64,000 nt of DNA from Symbiotaphrina buchneri (lineage: Eukaryota; Ascomycota; Symbiotaphrinales; Symbiotaphrinaceae): positions 186,001 through 250,000 of the forward strand of contig BCIG01000017.1 in assembly GCA_001599915.1 (NCBI GenBank), given 5' to 3'. Within the stretch, counting starts at the first letter, position 1. The number at the start of each line of letters is the position of its first letter. The position numbers and the translations under genes are program-made. Below are positions 50,655-62,136 of this stretch, piece by piece. Below the pieces are notes generated by a model. The model did not search any database and was not told the origin of the DNA. It worked only from the letters and a program-made list of their open reading frames with translations.

Positions 50655-53600
50655 TCATTGGGACGAAGCTAGGTAATTGGCAGCCTGATCCACGTTAGTC
50701 TCTGGTGTGGTCGTCCCAGCACCTGCAGACTTCTCACCTTGTCAATGTTATAGTCAAATTTTTCCAAGGCATCTAGAGCTGCGTCCCTCGGATAACCCAT
50801 GCCTGTCAGATTCTTCAGTATGGGATCATCGTGTTCCGTGCCGCCCGTGAGAGCTCTGCCCAGCGAGGGCTTCTGGGACACCGATGCTTGGTTCGGCCCT
50901 TCTTCAGTTCTGTCACCAGCTGGTTGGTTATGCGGCATCAGCTGGTCCCCTGCGCTGCCCTGTTCGGAGTGCTTCAAAGAGCCAAAGGCCGACTGACCAG
51001 ATCCGGTTTGGGATGCACCGGAAGGAGCGTCCAGGCCGGCGAAGATGGCATCCCAATCATGCGAACTCGCTGTAGGTTGCTGCGGCGCTTTTGCTGAGGG
51101 GGACTGCTGCGTAGGCACGCTGATATTGTGCTCAAAGTCATTGAAATGATCTTCCAGGACCTGCGAATTGCTGCCAGTAGCGGTCTGCTGAGAAGCCATG
51201 GTGTTCGATTTGGACGCGATTGGCGAGTCAAATACGGGATTGAATTCATCGAAACCATGATGTTGGGAAGAGACGCCAAAATCCTCTTCCGCTTTGTCGT
51301 CAGCTTCCCTCGACTCGGCAAGGTCATTGAAATCCTTATCGAAGTCGTCATCGTAGAGGGACTGTGATACGTCGGCAGGCTGTGGATTGGCAGGGGAGGA
51401 AGGACCGTTGTCACCGCTGGGTTGCGATACTGCCGAATGGTAGGCGTCAGACGGCGCTGTGGAAGGAGGGGTATTGGTGGTGGGTGGTGAAGAGGAAAAC
51501 GTGGTAGGCGCACCAGACGTCGCTCCTCTCGAAGCATTTGATGTCCCGAAGAGATTCTGTCCGCCAGTCATTGGAGGCGGGTTGGACTTCTCACGGTCGT
51601 GCGGGGATGTGGGGTCTTCTCTTGAGGGAAGCAGACCAGTGAATTCAGGAGGGAACTGATTGGAGTCTCTGTGCTCGATATTACTTCCGCTCGGAGATGC
51701 AACGGTCTGGTCATAAGAAGGTGGCGATTTCTGTGCATTCGCTTCCGGGGGCGGTTCGCTATCCCTAGCGGTCATAGCCCTGGATGGGCGGATCGTGCTC
51801 GCATCGTCGTTAGGACTGCCTGCCTGGCCGAAAGCACTAGCGGACTGAGCGCCCTGAGTAGGTGTCTTTTGGTTTTGCACTGGCGATGGCGAGGTGAAAT
51901 TATCATCAAAGCCATGTTCACTCTCCTCGCTCTCATCGTCCCTCTCGATCTCTTCAATTGGCGGGAATTCCCTATGGAACCTGCTGCCGCCGACGCTTGT
52001 GCCAACGGAGCCATCGTTAGAGCCGCCAGTGTTCTGCCTCTCCTGAGGCTGCTTGGGCGCACCAAAGCCGACAAAAGCAGCATCGAAATCATCTTTACTC
52101 GCAGTAGGCCCTCGGGACTGGTGAGAAAATGGATCCGAACGGCCCGTTTGGCTAACCTGGTAGCCTTCGGAAGGGCGACTGCTGGACTTGCTGCGTTCAC
52201 TCAATGTGCTGTCCCCTGTTGGGTTAGGTTGGATGGGTGACTGGGGGAGATTGTCTGATGGAAAGGCACCAGGCAGCGACGTCTCATTCGGGCTGAGTCT
52301 GCCAAAGGATTGGTACTGTTCTGTTTGGCCGCTGGTCCCAGGCCTAGCTGCGTCACTTGCAGCTGGGGACGCGGTAGACCTCCGGTCAAAGGTAGGGCCA
52401 GAACATGTGGGGTCTGTTCTGTTTGTCTCTGTCCTCTGCAAGTCGGGCGACTCCCTAGACCGACTAGGCGTACCAGCCCCTTGAGCTGCCCAGTTTGTGG
52501 GAGTGTCCACGCCAGATGCATCATCACCGCCAAACCGGCTTGCAGGGGCAGACACTTTGACTGATGAGCTGAATGAATCCTGTCTCTGCACATTGTTTGG
52601 GAATGGTAGCAAATTTGAAGTTATCTGCCGTGACTCCGGTGGTGGAGGGGGTTCCGCGACCCTGGGCGAGTCGTGATGCAACGACGCAGGAGGGGACGTA
52701 GATGGAGTTGGGACGTCAGAGAACTCGGAGGAGCGTACGGATGGGCCCGAAGGAGCCGAAACAGTGGGTACATCTGCCTGCGAGTCGGTCCTAAAGCTCG
52801 TGCGCGGTACCTGACTAGGATTAGAGAATGATGGGCCGAAGAAGCTATCGAAGGCATTCTGCGCTGGAGCTGGAGCTGGCTCCCGACCGTAAGGAGAGGG
52901 GGACCCAATGGCCTCCGAGATGCTGGTAGGGGGCTTTCTGAAAAAAGGATTGGTGCTCTGACTTGTGGTTGATGCCGCTGGACTGGCAACCTCAGCAGTA
53001 GGGCTTTGTGCGTATGAAGCTTGAGGGCTGCGTGCATTTTCCTGCGCTGCTCGCGACAGATCGTTCATCTCTCCCTTTAGTTTATCCCTCTCACCTTCAT
53101 TCGTGGCCAGTTGTTTCTTGTTGATGGCAACCAATCCTTTCTGCTGACGAGCTTCCAACCGCATCTTCTCCAGTTGCGGCTTTAGCTGGCTTATCTCTTG
53201 ATTGACTTGGCGCATTCTTTCCTTGAGATGAGAGTTCTCTCTTTTATCAGCCTCTAGCGCTTCCACAACTTGCCGATGTTGGTTTTGTAGATCTTGATAG
53301 GAACCTTCAATCATAGCCAGATCTTGTTGCAGCCTCCGAGTCTCGTTCCGTGACGCCGTCAAACGCTCCTCCAGAGCCTTCACATCTTTGGCTTCCTGTT
53401 CATACAATGAACGTAATTGTGACAGCCTCAGTTCAAAATCTCTCTTTCGGGAGGTTGCATGTGATAACTCCTGCTCCGTAGACGATCGTTTGGACTTGAC
53501 CTCCTGCATCTGCTTCGATAATGTACCAACCTGGTTAGAAAGGTTCGCAAGCTCTGTGGTCTCGTTCGTAAGCCTGTTGCTGACCTCCGGGTCGTTGTCT

Positions 53601-55427
53601 CCAAGCAAATCATCCTGTTGATAGCCTCGGCCCTGGGACGATGTGCCCGCAGGTGATGGTTTTGCGCCAGGAGATGAGAGACTTTGGCCGAAGGTGGAAG
53701 TGGGCACAAAGGGTTTAAATGACGAACTCGTCTGTTGCGGGGAGACTTGCTGAATGGTAGGTGATGAGGTCTTGCGCGGCTCTGGTTCGAAAGCCTTGCC
53801 GTAAATACCCGAACCGCCGGTAGCCTGTGGGGCCTGCGCGGGGAAAGGGGACGATAAGGCGTCGAGGCCAAAGAGGTCCTCCGATGCCGATTTGGACTGA
53901 GTAGCGTATGACGCATTGTCGAATGCAGGCGCTGTAGGTTGAGAGGGCGGGATAGCTTGTTGCCTCATACTGGGTGGTACGAGATTGGCAGGAAGAGAAG
54001 TTGGCAGAGCACCTCTACCATCACGTTTTGCGCGTTGTTGGCGAATGAGGTACATCGCTACAGCGAATTCGTCCCGATTCAAGCGTCCTTCGGAATTGAT
54101 GTCTGCTAAATCCCAAATCTGGGCCAAGACTTCCTCCGGCAGTCGGGAATTCGAGAAGAATGCAACGGCCTGTTCACCCGTGATATAGCCCCTGTTTGAT
54201 TTGTCGAGGGTAGCATATATCGAGTCAAATTGTGCTTTATCTTGTGGGCTGATGGCCCAGTCATTCATAGTATGCTGCGCAGAGAGCGGGGGTGTCGCGT
54301 AGGTTGGTCTGCCAGACATCGGACTTTGAGCTCGGCCTGACGCGGGACCACTAAATTGTGGAGGAATACCAGGCACCGGAGGTACATCATGTAAAGGAGC
54401 TGCAGGTCCGCCACCAGTCACCTGAGCACGCTGTACTGGTCCTCGGCGGAAGGCGGCTTCGTAGAGGCCAGCAGGGAGTACAGACGGCAGGGCGCGAATA
54501 GCACCAGTCTTGTAAGCTGCAAGAAGATGCATAGCTATGACGAATTGGGTGACGCCAAGGGCGCCTCGGTGCTCTGTATCAGCAAGATTCCATATACGCC
54601 CCAGGACATCATTCGGGAGTTGAGCTCGTTCGAAGATCTGCTTAGCTACATCTCCTAGATTGCCGACAGCATGAGCCTTTAATCTGCTAAGGGTTGGACA
54701 TGGATTGTTGACGCAACATACCGGGCAAGATGCCATTTTGTGCTCCCGACTTCTCGAACAATAGGCTATATTCATTGACCTTCTCCGGCGTTAACGGTGG
54801 TACACGTATGGGTGCACCGCCACTAGATTGCGGATTCAAGGCCGGAGGTGGTTGAGGAACGGTGGGCGCCCCTAATGGTACTGTAAGGCCTTCGAACTTT
54901 GGCAGGGGAGCGGCTAAAGCTGAAGTGTGAGCTACATCGGCAGCATGTGGTTTAAGACAGAGGAGTACTAACGTTTCAGTGCCAGCTCAGGAGAAGGTTC
55001 GCGGCCAGCTTGATAATGGCCAATCAGTCGCAAGACTATACTGAAGCCTGCTGGTGTAAGAAGGCCCCGGTTCTCCGTGTCTGCGATTTGCCATATCTGT
55101 AGGATATTGTCAGCGAGCAATGCTCTGTTGCTCCAGCGGGTCTAACCAGGGGGGCCATGCCTCTCCGAGCACCGCCGGTGCCAGTTTTGTTCTCTCGAAG
55201 AATTTTACAGCAACTTCACCCGTCACGACACCGAGATTGTCTGTATCTGCAGCTTGGAAGAGCTGATTGAATACGCGCTTCTCTTCCGGAGTGAGGTTGA
55301 GGTTGGCATGGGCTGTGCACGGGTGGCATTAACGGATGTCCAGTGGAAGACAGAAACCATGACTGTGGTAATGTGAACAGAGTAAGAATGACTCACCGAG
55401 GTCAGGTGGACCGTTGCCGTCGGCCAT
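50655..55427 (-). CDS. EDE1: Endocytic scaffold Ede1/Eps15 homolog
   Basis: Six exons (transcript order): 55427-55397, 55312-55161, 55096-54973, 54919-54722, 54654-50738 and 50684-50655, giving 1,483 residues with phases agreeing. Three EH domains: one near residues 15-100 (LGE/IWQIADTENRGLLTP), one near 150-240 (LGRIWNLADTEHRGALGVTQ) and one near 300-385 (LAQIWDLADINSEGRLNRDE). A long coiled coil follows (about residues 480-650), then about 750 residues of disordered Ser/Pro/Gln sequence with DPF/NPF-type motifs. The C-terminus is a UBA domain (LTGMGYPRDAALDALEKFDY), completed by the last exon (AANYLASSQ). Ede1 is an early clathrin-endocytosis scaffold that binds NPF and ubiquitin. The intron between 55161 and 55096 starts with GC rather than GT. 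Confidence 0.95.
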
Positions 55428-56293
55428 TGTGTGTCTTGTCTGAGAAGCTGTTGACGATGGGTGTACAGTGGAGCTCCGGGCGACTGTGTTTGGAGATGAT
55501 GTAGCTGTAGGCTACCTGTGCTCCGGAGGTACAAGTCTCTCTCCGCCTCTCTTCCCGCCGAGACCCGCTAAGGTTGGCCCACGAGGAACGCTTAACTCCC
55601 GTGATTGAACCGTCGCAATATGACGGGGCACAATCGATGCAATCACTCAATCGTCGATGGCCGCTCACGGGCAAGAAAGAAATGGATGGAGCATTGAACG
55701 GACAAGCGATGAAGCAGAGGTTGCCTGTGATCGAGGATACCATAAACCACTGCACTTCCGTGCGAAGTGAGTAGTCGCATGAGGACTGCCTGTGGGCATG
55801 GGAGGCTGGGTTGGGCTGGGCTTGCTTGCATCGCCCTAACCGCTGCACGCTCGCCCCCTCACCCAATCCGCCGTCCACCGACTTCTCCGCTTTTGAAGTG
55901 AGCACATCGATTCGCTGTCGCTCCCATGCTACAACAAACTTGCGCTGCAGTCTGTCATGGCCCAGCTCGCGGCTGACGGCTCACGGCAAGCAAGCCATGG
56001 TTGAATAATTTCGTACCTCATACTTAGGCGCGAATTTATAGTACAATACATTACATGATCTGTCCCCTATCATCTATGGAAGCTCCTGCGCGAAATTCCA
56101 CACATAGAAGATTGTCCCGAGAAGACTGCATCAAGGCAAACGAGAAAAAGACAAAGGGCACAAGTCCATGTAAGAACACCAACGGCAATTAGCAGGAGAG
56201 TAGACACACGAACGCTAGGGTAAGGTCATAGTGGTGTCAATCAACACAGGTCTGTGAAAAGGTCCCGAGAGCGCCCCCAAGCAAGCATGACTC
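55428..56293. promoter_or_regulatory. EDE1 upstream region and tubulin 3' flank
   Basis: 866 bp; no extra gene recognised. Confidence 0.4.
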
Positions 56294-58101
56294 CTAGTAC
56301 TCGGCTTCTCCACCTTCAACATCATCAAGTGAATCCGCTGCCACCTCCATATAATCGCGCTCTAAGGCGGCCAAGTCTTCCCGTGCTTCGGAAAATTCAC
56401 CTTCTTCCATGCCCTCACCCACGTACCAATGCACGAATGCTCTCTTAGCGTACATCAAGTCGAACTTGTGAGACAAGGCCGACCATGCTTCACCGATGGC
56501 GGTGGTATTAGACAGCATGCATCTACACAGCAATCGATCAGCTCGGTGGCAAAAGTTGGAAGGCTCAGTTGACACTTACACAGCACGGTTGACCTTGGCC
56601 AGATCCCCATTCGGCACCATCTCAGGGGGTTGATAGCAGATGCCGATCTTGAAGCCCGTAGGGCACCAGTCAACAAATTGAATTGTGCTCTTCGACTTCA
56701 GCGTCGACACAGCGGTGTGGACATCCTTGGTGACCACATCACCACGATACAGCAGGCAAGTAGCCATATACTTGCCGTTCCGGGGATCGCACTTAACCAT
56801 CTGGTTGTGTGGTTCAAAGCAAGACATCGTGATCTCTTGCACAGAGTTTGCTTCGTGCGAAGCTTTCGCCGCAGAGATGACGGGAGCGTATGCGACCAGT
56901 GGGAAATGGATGCGAGGATACGGAACGAGGTTGGTCTGGAACTCGGCCAGGTCCACGTTCAGCGAACCGTCGAATCTCAGCGAAGCAGTGATCGAGGAAA
57001 CAACTGGCAACATGGATTAGTTCTGCCATACGGTGTCAAAAGCGAGGCGAAAATACCTTGCGCTACGAGTCTGTTGAGGTGCACGAAATCCGGCCGCTCA
57101 ATCCCGAGGTTACGACGACATATGTCGTAAATGGCTTCGTTGTCCACCATGAAACTGCAGTCCGAATGCTCCAGTGTGGTATGTGTTGTCAGGATGGAAT
57201 TGTAGGGTTCTACCACAGAAGTTGCGACCTGGGGAGCGGGATAGACGCAAAACTCGAGCTTGCTCTTCTTGCCGTAGTCGACGGACAGGCGCTCCATTAA
57301 CAGGGCGCCAAAGCCTGAACCAGTGCCTCCGCCGAACGAGTGGAAGACAAGAAAACCTTGTAAGCCCCCACAGTTATCTGCCACGCGCCGCACCCTGTCG
57401 AGAACCTGGTCAATCAACTCCTTGCCGACGGTATAGTGTCCACGAGCATAGTTGTTTGCTGCGTCTTCCTTTCCTGTTAACATCTGCTCCGGATGGAACA
57501 GATTTCTATAAGGACCGGTGCGGACTTCGTCGACGACATTGGGCTCGAGATCGCAGTAGATGGTGCGTGGAACGTATTTACCGGCTCCTAATGTCTTTCG
57601 TCAGAGGACGTCCAGTTTAGGCACGGATAGCAGTTCGGGAAGGCAGGAAGGGAAGATGCAGACGGGTACCCACCAGTCTCAGAGAAAAACGCTTCGAATC
57701 CATGATCGGGCTCAGCAGCCTTACGCTCATCGGTAAGATACCCATCTGGCTGGATGTGGGTTTTATGTCAGTGACACATGCATATGGGCAGGATCCATGT
57801 AGGAAAGGGTTACCTTAATCCCATGTTCCAGGCAGTAGAGCTGTATAGGGCACCGCGCGTCAGTCGACCATGCTCGATTAACTTGTGTAGACCAATCCGT
57901 CATAGATGTTGAGCGCAATCCACGTACCTCCCAACAAGAGTTCGCTATTTGGCAACCAGCCTGTCCGACTGTTGAAATGAGAGGGACTCGTTAGCAAAGG
58001 TGTCTGATGATGACAAAGGAGGACGAGAACGATGGATCTGGAGGAAGGTGGTCATGTGAGGGGTCTTGCTACATACCATTCAAACTGATAACTTCCCTCA
58101 T
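56294..58101 (-). CDS. TUB1: Alpha-tubulin
   Basis: Seven exons (transcript order): 58101-58077, 57968-57928, 57840-57814, 57749-57674, 57587-57057, 57003-56580 and 56522-56294, giving 450 residues, the canonical length, with phases agreeing. The start [20 protein letters not shown] joins exons 1 and 2. GTP-binding [16 protein letters not shown] and the sequence [13 protein letters not shown] are present. The C-terminus is acidic and ends EGGEAEY, with the terminal Tyr that can be removed and re-added in many eukaryotes. [13 protein letters not shown] and the alpha-specific Glu that triggers GTP hydrolysis in beta-tubulin (in [18 protein letters not shown]) support alpha rather than beta. Introns cluster at the 5' end, as usual for fungal tubulins. 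Confidence 0.98.
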
Positions 58102-58856
58102 GGTGGATCACTTGCTGTGGATGATCGCTGGCAAGGGGGATGAAGGTGATGCAGATGGCGTAATGTGAAACGGGTACCCTGGTGTGGTCGTCGGTGGAAG
58201 TGGCCGAGCCAATAAAGGAAGCTTTAGGCCGGTGCTTCTTCCTGGGGTTTTGTAGAGGCGGGGGGGAAAGGGTGTGATTTTGGAGTTTGAGGGGTCCAGG
58301 TGGGTTGTGGGTGTGCACTGTCCACTACTGTTCGCTGTTCGCACCGTCGGCCGTGTTGTTGTTTTGTGCGTGTGTGGTGCCTGACAAACACCACAAACTA
58401 GCTGCAGGTGCTAGGTAACTGCCTTCGGACCAAACGAACCTTAAAACGCTTGCACCATGCCCGGATTAGCGTGCTCGTCTCTTGCATTTCGCGTGCCTTA
58501 GCTGTACGAGTACGAGTACCCTTGTACCGCGTCAAATCCCGGATCGGCGAGTCAGGCCGCTTTGTCAGTGAAGTACCTGAGGTAACGAAGCTATGGAGTA
58601 ACCATTACCGCGCAGGACCCAGATCGCTCACTGAAGGATGTACCTGAACGTAGGGTAGGTACCTCAATAAATCACCACCGTCATCATCACCATTTGTGCC
58701 GTCGTTAGCAGCTCCTCCTGATCTTGTTTTATCTTACTGTACTCACCAGCTGTGGGTTCAAGTTGAGCGACTCCAGGGGCTACGGTATGCTGTTCAGCAC
58801 AGGTTAAGAGGAGAGTGGCTTTTCCCTCGCCTTGTCACACAGTTGATCATTTATCA
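58102..58856. promoter_or_regulatory. Divergent region, alpha-tubulin / PGA1-like
   Basis: 755 bp shared upstream region. No gene recognised. Confidence 0.4.
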
Positions 58857-59808
58857 ATGCTTCTGCCATCCTGGGCTACCATCCTATATCTGGGTATCCT
58901 CCTCTACGTCGGCGGCACGGTTGCCAATGTGGAGAAAACTATATTCCTTGCTCCTGCAAGCATCAGTGTCCCGGCTTCCCGCCCCAGCTTGGATGATCTG
59001 CGATTAGACCGTATCTCCCCCATCCAGTCCGTCCTGAGGACAACCCTACAAGCAGAGTTTCCAGACGAGTCCCATCCAAAGGGACATGAAGCGTGGTTTC
59101 TCCTCGACCAACTGACAGAGAATCAGAGGTATGAAGTGCGGGTCTGTTGGGCTGCCTCGGTAGGTGCAAGGATTCCATACAAAATTCACCGGCCATCAAG
59201 GTCATCCTCGAGTAACTACAGGCGGTTGACGGCCCATGTCATACTTTACGCTTACATGTACATCCTGTCTCTCGCAGCTAACGTATCCACAGCAACCCAC
59301 GAAGTTCTGGCTCTTCGCCCACACTCTTGATGCAGTCTTTGGCTCCACTTCACTCATCTCCTCACTTGCTGAGTTCTCGGAGACAAGGCAACAAGAGGCA
59401 CTGGACGAATTGAAGCCATCAATCCGTAGTCCTGCTGCAGACATCAGCAGATCTGCGGAGGAACTGAAGTCACTGCTCTTTTTGCAAGTGTTTGCTGCTG
59501 CAGACTATTTCACTCTCAACCAGACATTAATGAGCGAGGTTCCTGCTGTGAAGGTGGATATCAGTACGCGAGCGCCTATTTTCAACTTGGAGTGTTCAGG
59601 TACTGATCATTCTCGCCCAGTTCTCGACCCATATTTGATGAATATCTTCCCGACGTCCCTCTTACCTACAGCAGCCTACGTCATAATCCTTGCTGTGGCA
59701 AGCTGGCATATTTCGAAGCCTATGTATCGCTGGTTATACCAGCTCTCACAGTCAAAAATCAGTAATCATACGGGAACCGTGACGACAGCGAAAGACAAGA
59801 ATCTCTAG
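58857..59808 (+). CDS. PGA1: PGA1-like subunit of GPI-mannosyltransferase II
   Basis: Two exons, 58857-59159 and 59293-59808, giving 272 residues in phase. A signal peptide (MLLPSWATILYLGILLYVGG) is followed by ANVEKTIFLAPASISVPA, then LDDLRLDRISP, AWFLLDQLTENQRYEVRVCW joined to AASQPTKFWL across the splice, a helical middle segment and a C-terminal membrane helix (TAAYVIILAVASWHISKP). This matches the fungal Pga1 family, the ER partner of Gpi18, which adds the second mannose to GPI anchors. The family call rests on remembered sequence style, so it is good but not certain. Confidence 0.8.
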
Positions 59809-59878
59809 ACTATACCAAGCTGAGATGTACGCTTCCATCGGGCTGCTTCGTTTTAGAGTGTGCGAACACTCCAAGTGA

Positions 59879-60412
59879 ATGCCGCTTGTCGCCAGTCCGT
59901 CAATTTTCTCGTTCCGTTCGGCCGGTCTCCACTATCAGGTCTTCACAGTTGCACATTACGCTATGGCAACACAGTCTGCCTCGCAGGCCGTCCCTATGTG
60001 GCAACAGTTGCACAGACTCTACTCTCTGCCATTGTACCGCCTGCCTGCCGAGCTCGTACTGGAAATCGTCGGCCATATGGAAATTCTGGAATTCATCCAG
60101 TTTGTTTTCGCTTGTTACCATCTTCTTGCCCATCATCGAATCGCGCCCCGCTTAACGGACATCGAGATCACCAGGCTGGTCGCGCCGCTCCCTGATCGCA
60201 GCATCGTATCTGTCCTCTGGGTAGATCATCTCCCCGTCGAGGTTCTGTTGCTGATCATGGAGTGTATGCCAATACCGACGCGTATCAATTTTACGCTCGC
60301 CAATCATCACATCTTGCGTTCTCGGGGCCTCGTTTTTGATCTGAATGGTGCCAGGCCCCTCCCCGAGACCATTGCAGACGGACATATGACTCCCCGAAAT
60401 TCGTTCTACTGA
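59879..60412 (+). CDS. Small tandem F-box-like protein
   Basis: An open frame of 177 codons; a second in-frame ATG at 59963 (MATQSASQ) may be the true start. Two F-box-like units follow one another: YRLPAELVLEIVGHMEILEF with ACYHLLAHHR, and DHLPVEVLLLIMECMPIPTR with LANHHILRSRG. Two F-box-like units about 60 residues apart in so small a protein is unusual; the region after the stop keeps protein-like content in other frames, so the gene is probably longer, spliced or decaying. Function unknown; Skp1 binding is possible. Confidence 0.55.
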   Translation: MPLVASPSIFSFRSAGLHYQVFTVAHYAMATQSASQAVPMWQQLHRLYSLPLYRLPAELVLEIVGHMEILEFIQFVFACYHLLAHHRIAPRLTDIEITRLVAPLPDRSIVSVLWVDHLPVEVLLLIMECMPIPTRINFTLANHHILRSRGLVFDLNGARPLPETIADGHMTPRNSFY

Positions 60413-60745
60413 GACCACTCGGGCTGAGATAAGAAACCAGATTTCCGTAAATCATGACGATATCTGTCAGTTGAATGGCCAAGGGCACACTTTGTCGGTG
60501 GAAATTGAGGGTTCTTCTTTATTTGCGAATAGCGAGGATGAAACATTTTCTCGTGTGGGATCTGTGGCGGTTATTTTGCATTTGCTGGATTAAGAGAAGC
60601 CAGCAACCAATCTGCCTGTTGAACTTCTCTGTGAGAGGCCTGCTTTTCACCCACTTTGCGGACATGCCTTCCCAGATCATTATTTCCTATATCACTATGA
60701 CGCTAAGTTTATCATCATTGGAATCAATCGTCCGTAGCTAATGAC
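60413..60745 (+). pseudogene. Probable decayed or mis-framed tail of the F-box-like gene
   Basis: Directly after the stop of the F-box-like frame, another frame (offset by one base) is open for about 60 codons (NQISVNHDDICQLNGQGHTL, VEIEGSSLFANSEDETFSRV) to a stop near 60597. It continues in the same frame past that stop (NLPVELLCERPAFHPL). A further overlapping frame shows FADMPSQIIISYITMTLSLS, again F-box-like. I found no splice sites that join these cleanly, so frame-shifting decay is likelier than introns. RNA evidence could overturn this. Confidence 0.4.
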
Positions 60746-60829
60746 TTCGGCTTGGCGCTCCGCAGGCTGAGTCGATTAATGCAAGGGAGCAGCAGGCCCA
60801 CCGTCTCAAGCCACTGAAAATCTGGAATT

Positions 60830-61200
60830 TTAGAATGCGGCCGGATACCAAATGGTAAAATACTCATTCTGAGGCAACTCATCAACTGATCCATTTAAAG
60901 TAACCTTTTGAACCATTAAAGGGTCCTGCAAGTCGTCGAGTATAGCTGCAATTTCTTGCTCGCACAGATTTGAAACATCGGTTCTTAGTCCATGAATGCT
61001 CAAATGTTGCACATCTTGTCTTGCTGCCTGGTGCTCGCCGTGTTCGCTGTCCTTTTTCTGCCACAGGCATAGCACCATCATTCAAGCCCCAGATTTAGCT
61101 AGTTTAATCAAATCATTTGCGTACCATGCAGTGACAGTCATCGCCTCGACTGGCGGTATCAAGCTGCTTGTCAGCGTCGCAGTGTTGTTTGAAAAAGGAC
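60830..61200 (-). CDS. Possible minus-strand gene fragment
   Basis: A minus-strand frame ending at 60830 encodes HLSIHGLRTDVSNLCEQEIA, then ILDDLQDPLMVQKVTL and DELPQNEYFTIWYPAAF. Upstream, a GTACGC..GGCAG intron (about 61053-61117) would join it in phase to CDADKQLDTASRGDDCHC. No start ATG or family was identified. It lies back to back with the decayed F-box-like tail. Confidence 0.3.
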
Positions 61201-61226
61201 ACGAAGCTTCACACTCGCAGAAATAA

Positions 61227-62136
61227 AGGAGCAGCAAGAAGCCATGAACGAGCTCAAGATCAGATCTGGCCTTCTTGAACTCGATCCGATTGGGATCCCG
61301 AGATTGCAGCTATTCCAAAAGATCATTTTTGTGTGACTTTTGAGCTGTTGAAGTTTGTAATGTCATTGAATTTCGTTTCTTGGGCGGCGAGTCGTCACTC
61401 TTCTAATTGGGAAGCTACGGCATTTCAAAGAGAGCCGCAGCAACGTCCAGGCTCCTCGTCGTTCGCCCATGGCGAAGCGTATAAAGAAGAAACACAGGGA
61501 AAAGAAGGAACCATGACGCTGAGAGAAATTATGGTTCTCTGAAATGACTCAAGTTTACTTTAAGTGGCTGGCGAATGGGTAAACAAAGGGACTACGTGCC
61601 TTCTCGGACGCATCGCTTGATCGTTTAGACTGCGTGGGTAGCACTTGCCATCTGCTCACACCTCGAAAGGCGGACAACACATCGTCTGAATATCGTACGG
61701 TCGATCCTGCACATGCCATACATTTATGAGAGAGCCATGGGTTCTCCTGCAGTCCCTTACTCGATAGCAAGTTTACATTCCCATGTTTACCCAGGAACAA
61801 CCGTGGTCAAGAGCTGTTGCGCTTGTTGTCCTCTGGGAGGAACTGCAACCCGGCCTGAGATGAATTTTTCAATGATCACGAAAAGAAACTCCCGGCCTAA
61901 CCGTGGCCGCAATGCTAGCAGCAAAGTTCACAAGTCAGACTAAGAACGCCCTACGATGAAGAAGTCCAAACACGCCCATGCAGATATATAACCCCGCCTT
62001 CGACAATCAACCATGAACCCTCGAGACTCCTTTGAAAACCACGCGCTTTATGCTCGCCACAGCAACACAGTACTATGGCAGCCGCCTGTGCTCGATAATG
62101 ATTCGAGCTTTTTTGACTTGGTAAAGCCGTCCGGCA
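61227..62136. other. Intergenic region, no gene seen
   Basis: A plus-strand frame at about 61200-61334 (FTLAEIKEQQEAMNELKIRS, then LLELDPIGIPRLQLFQ) is protein-like but has no start; it may be the end of a decayed gene belonging to the F-box-like region. The rest, including the SUZ12 3' flank, shows nothing recognisable. Confidence 0.4.

Noticed and set aside
56630-57620. Long plus-strand frames opposite alpha-tubulin
   Set aside because: Shadows of the tubulin exons on the other strand; composition follows the complement of the real gene.
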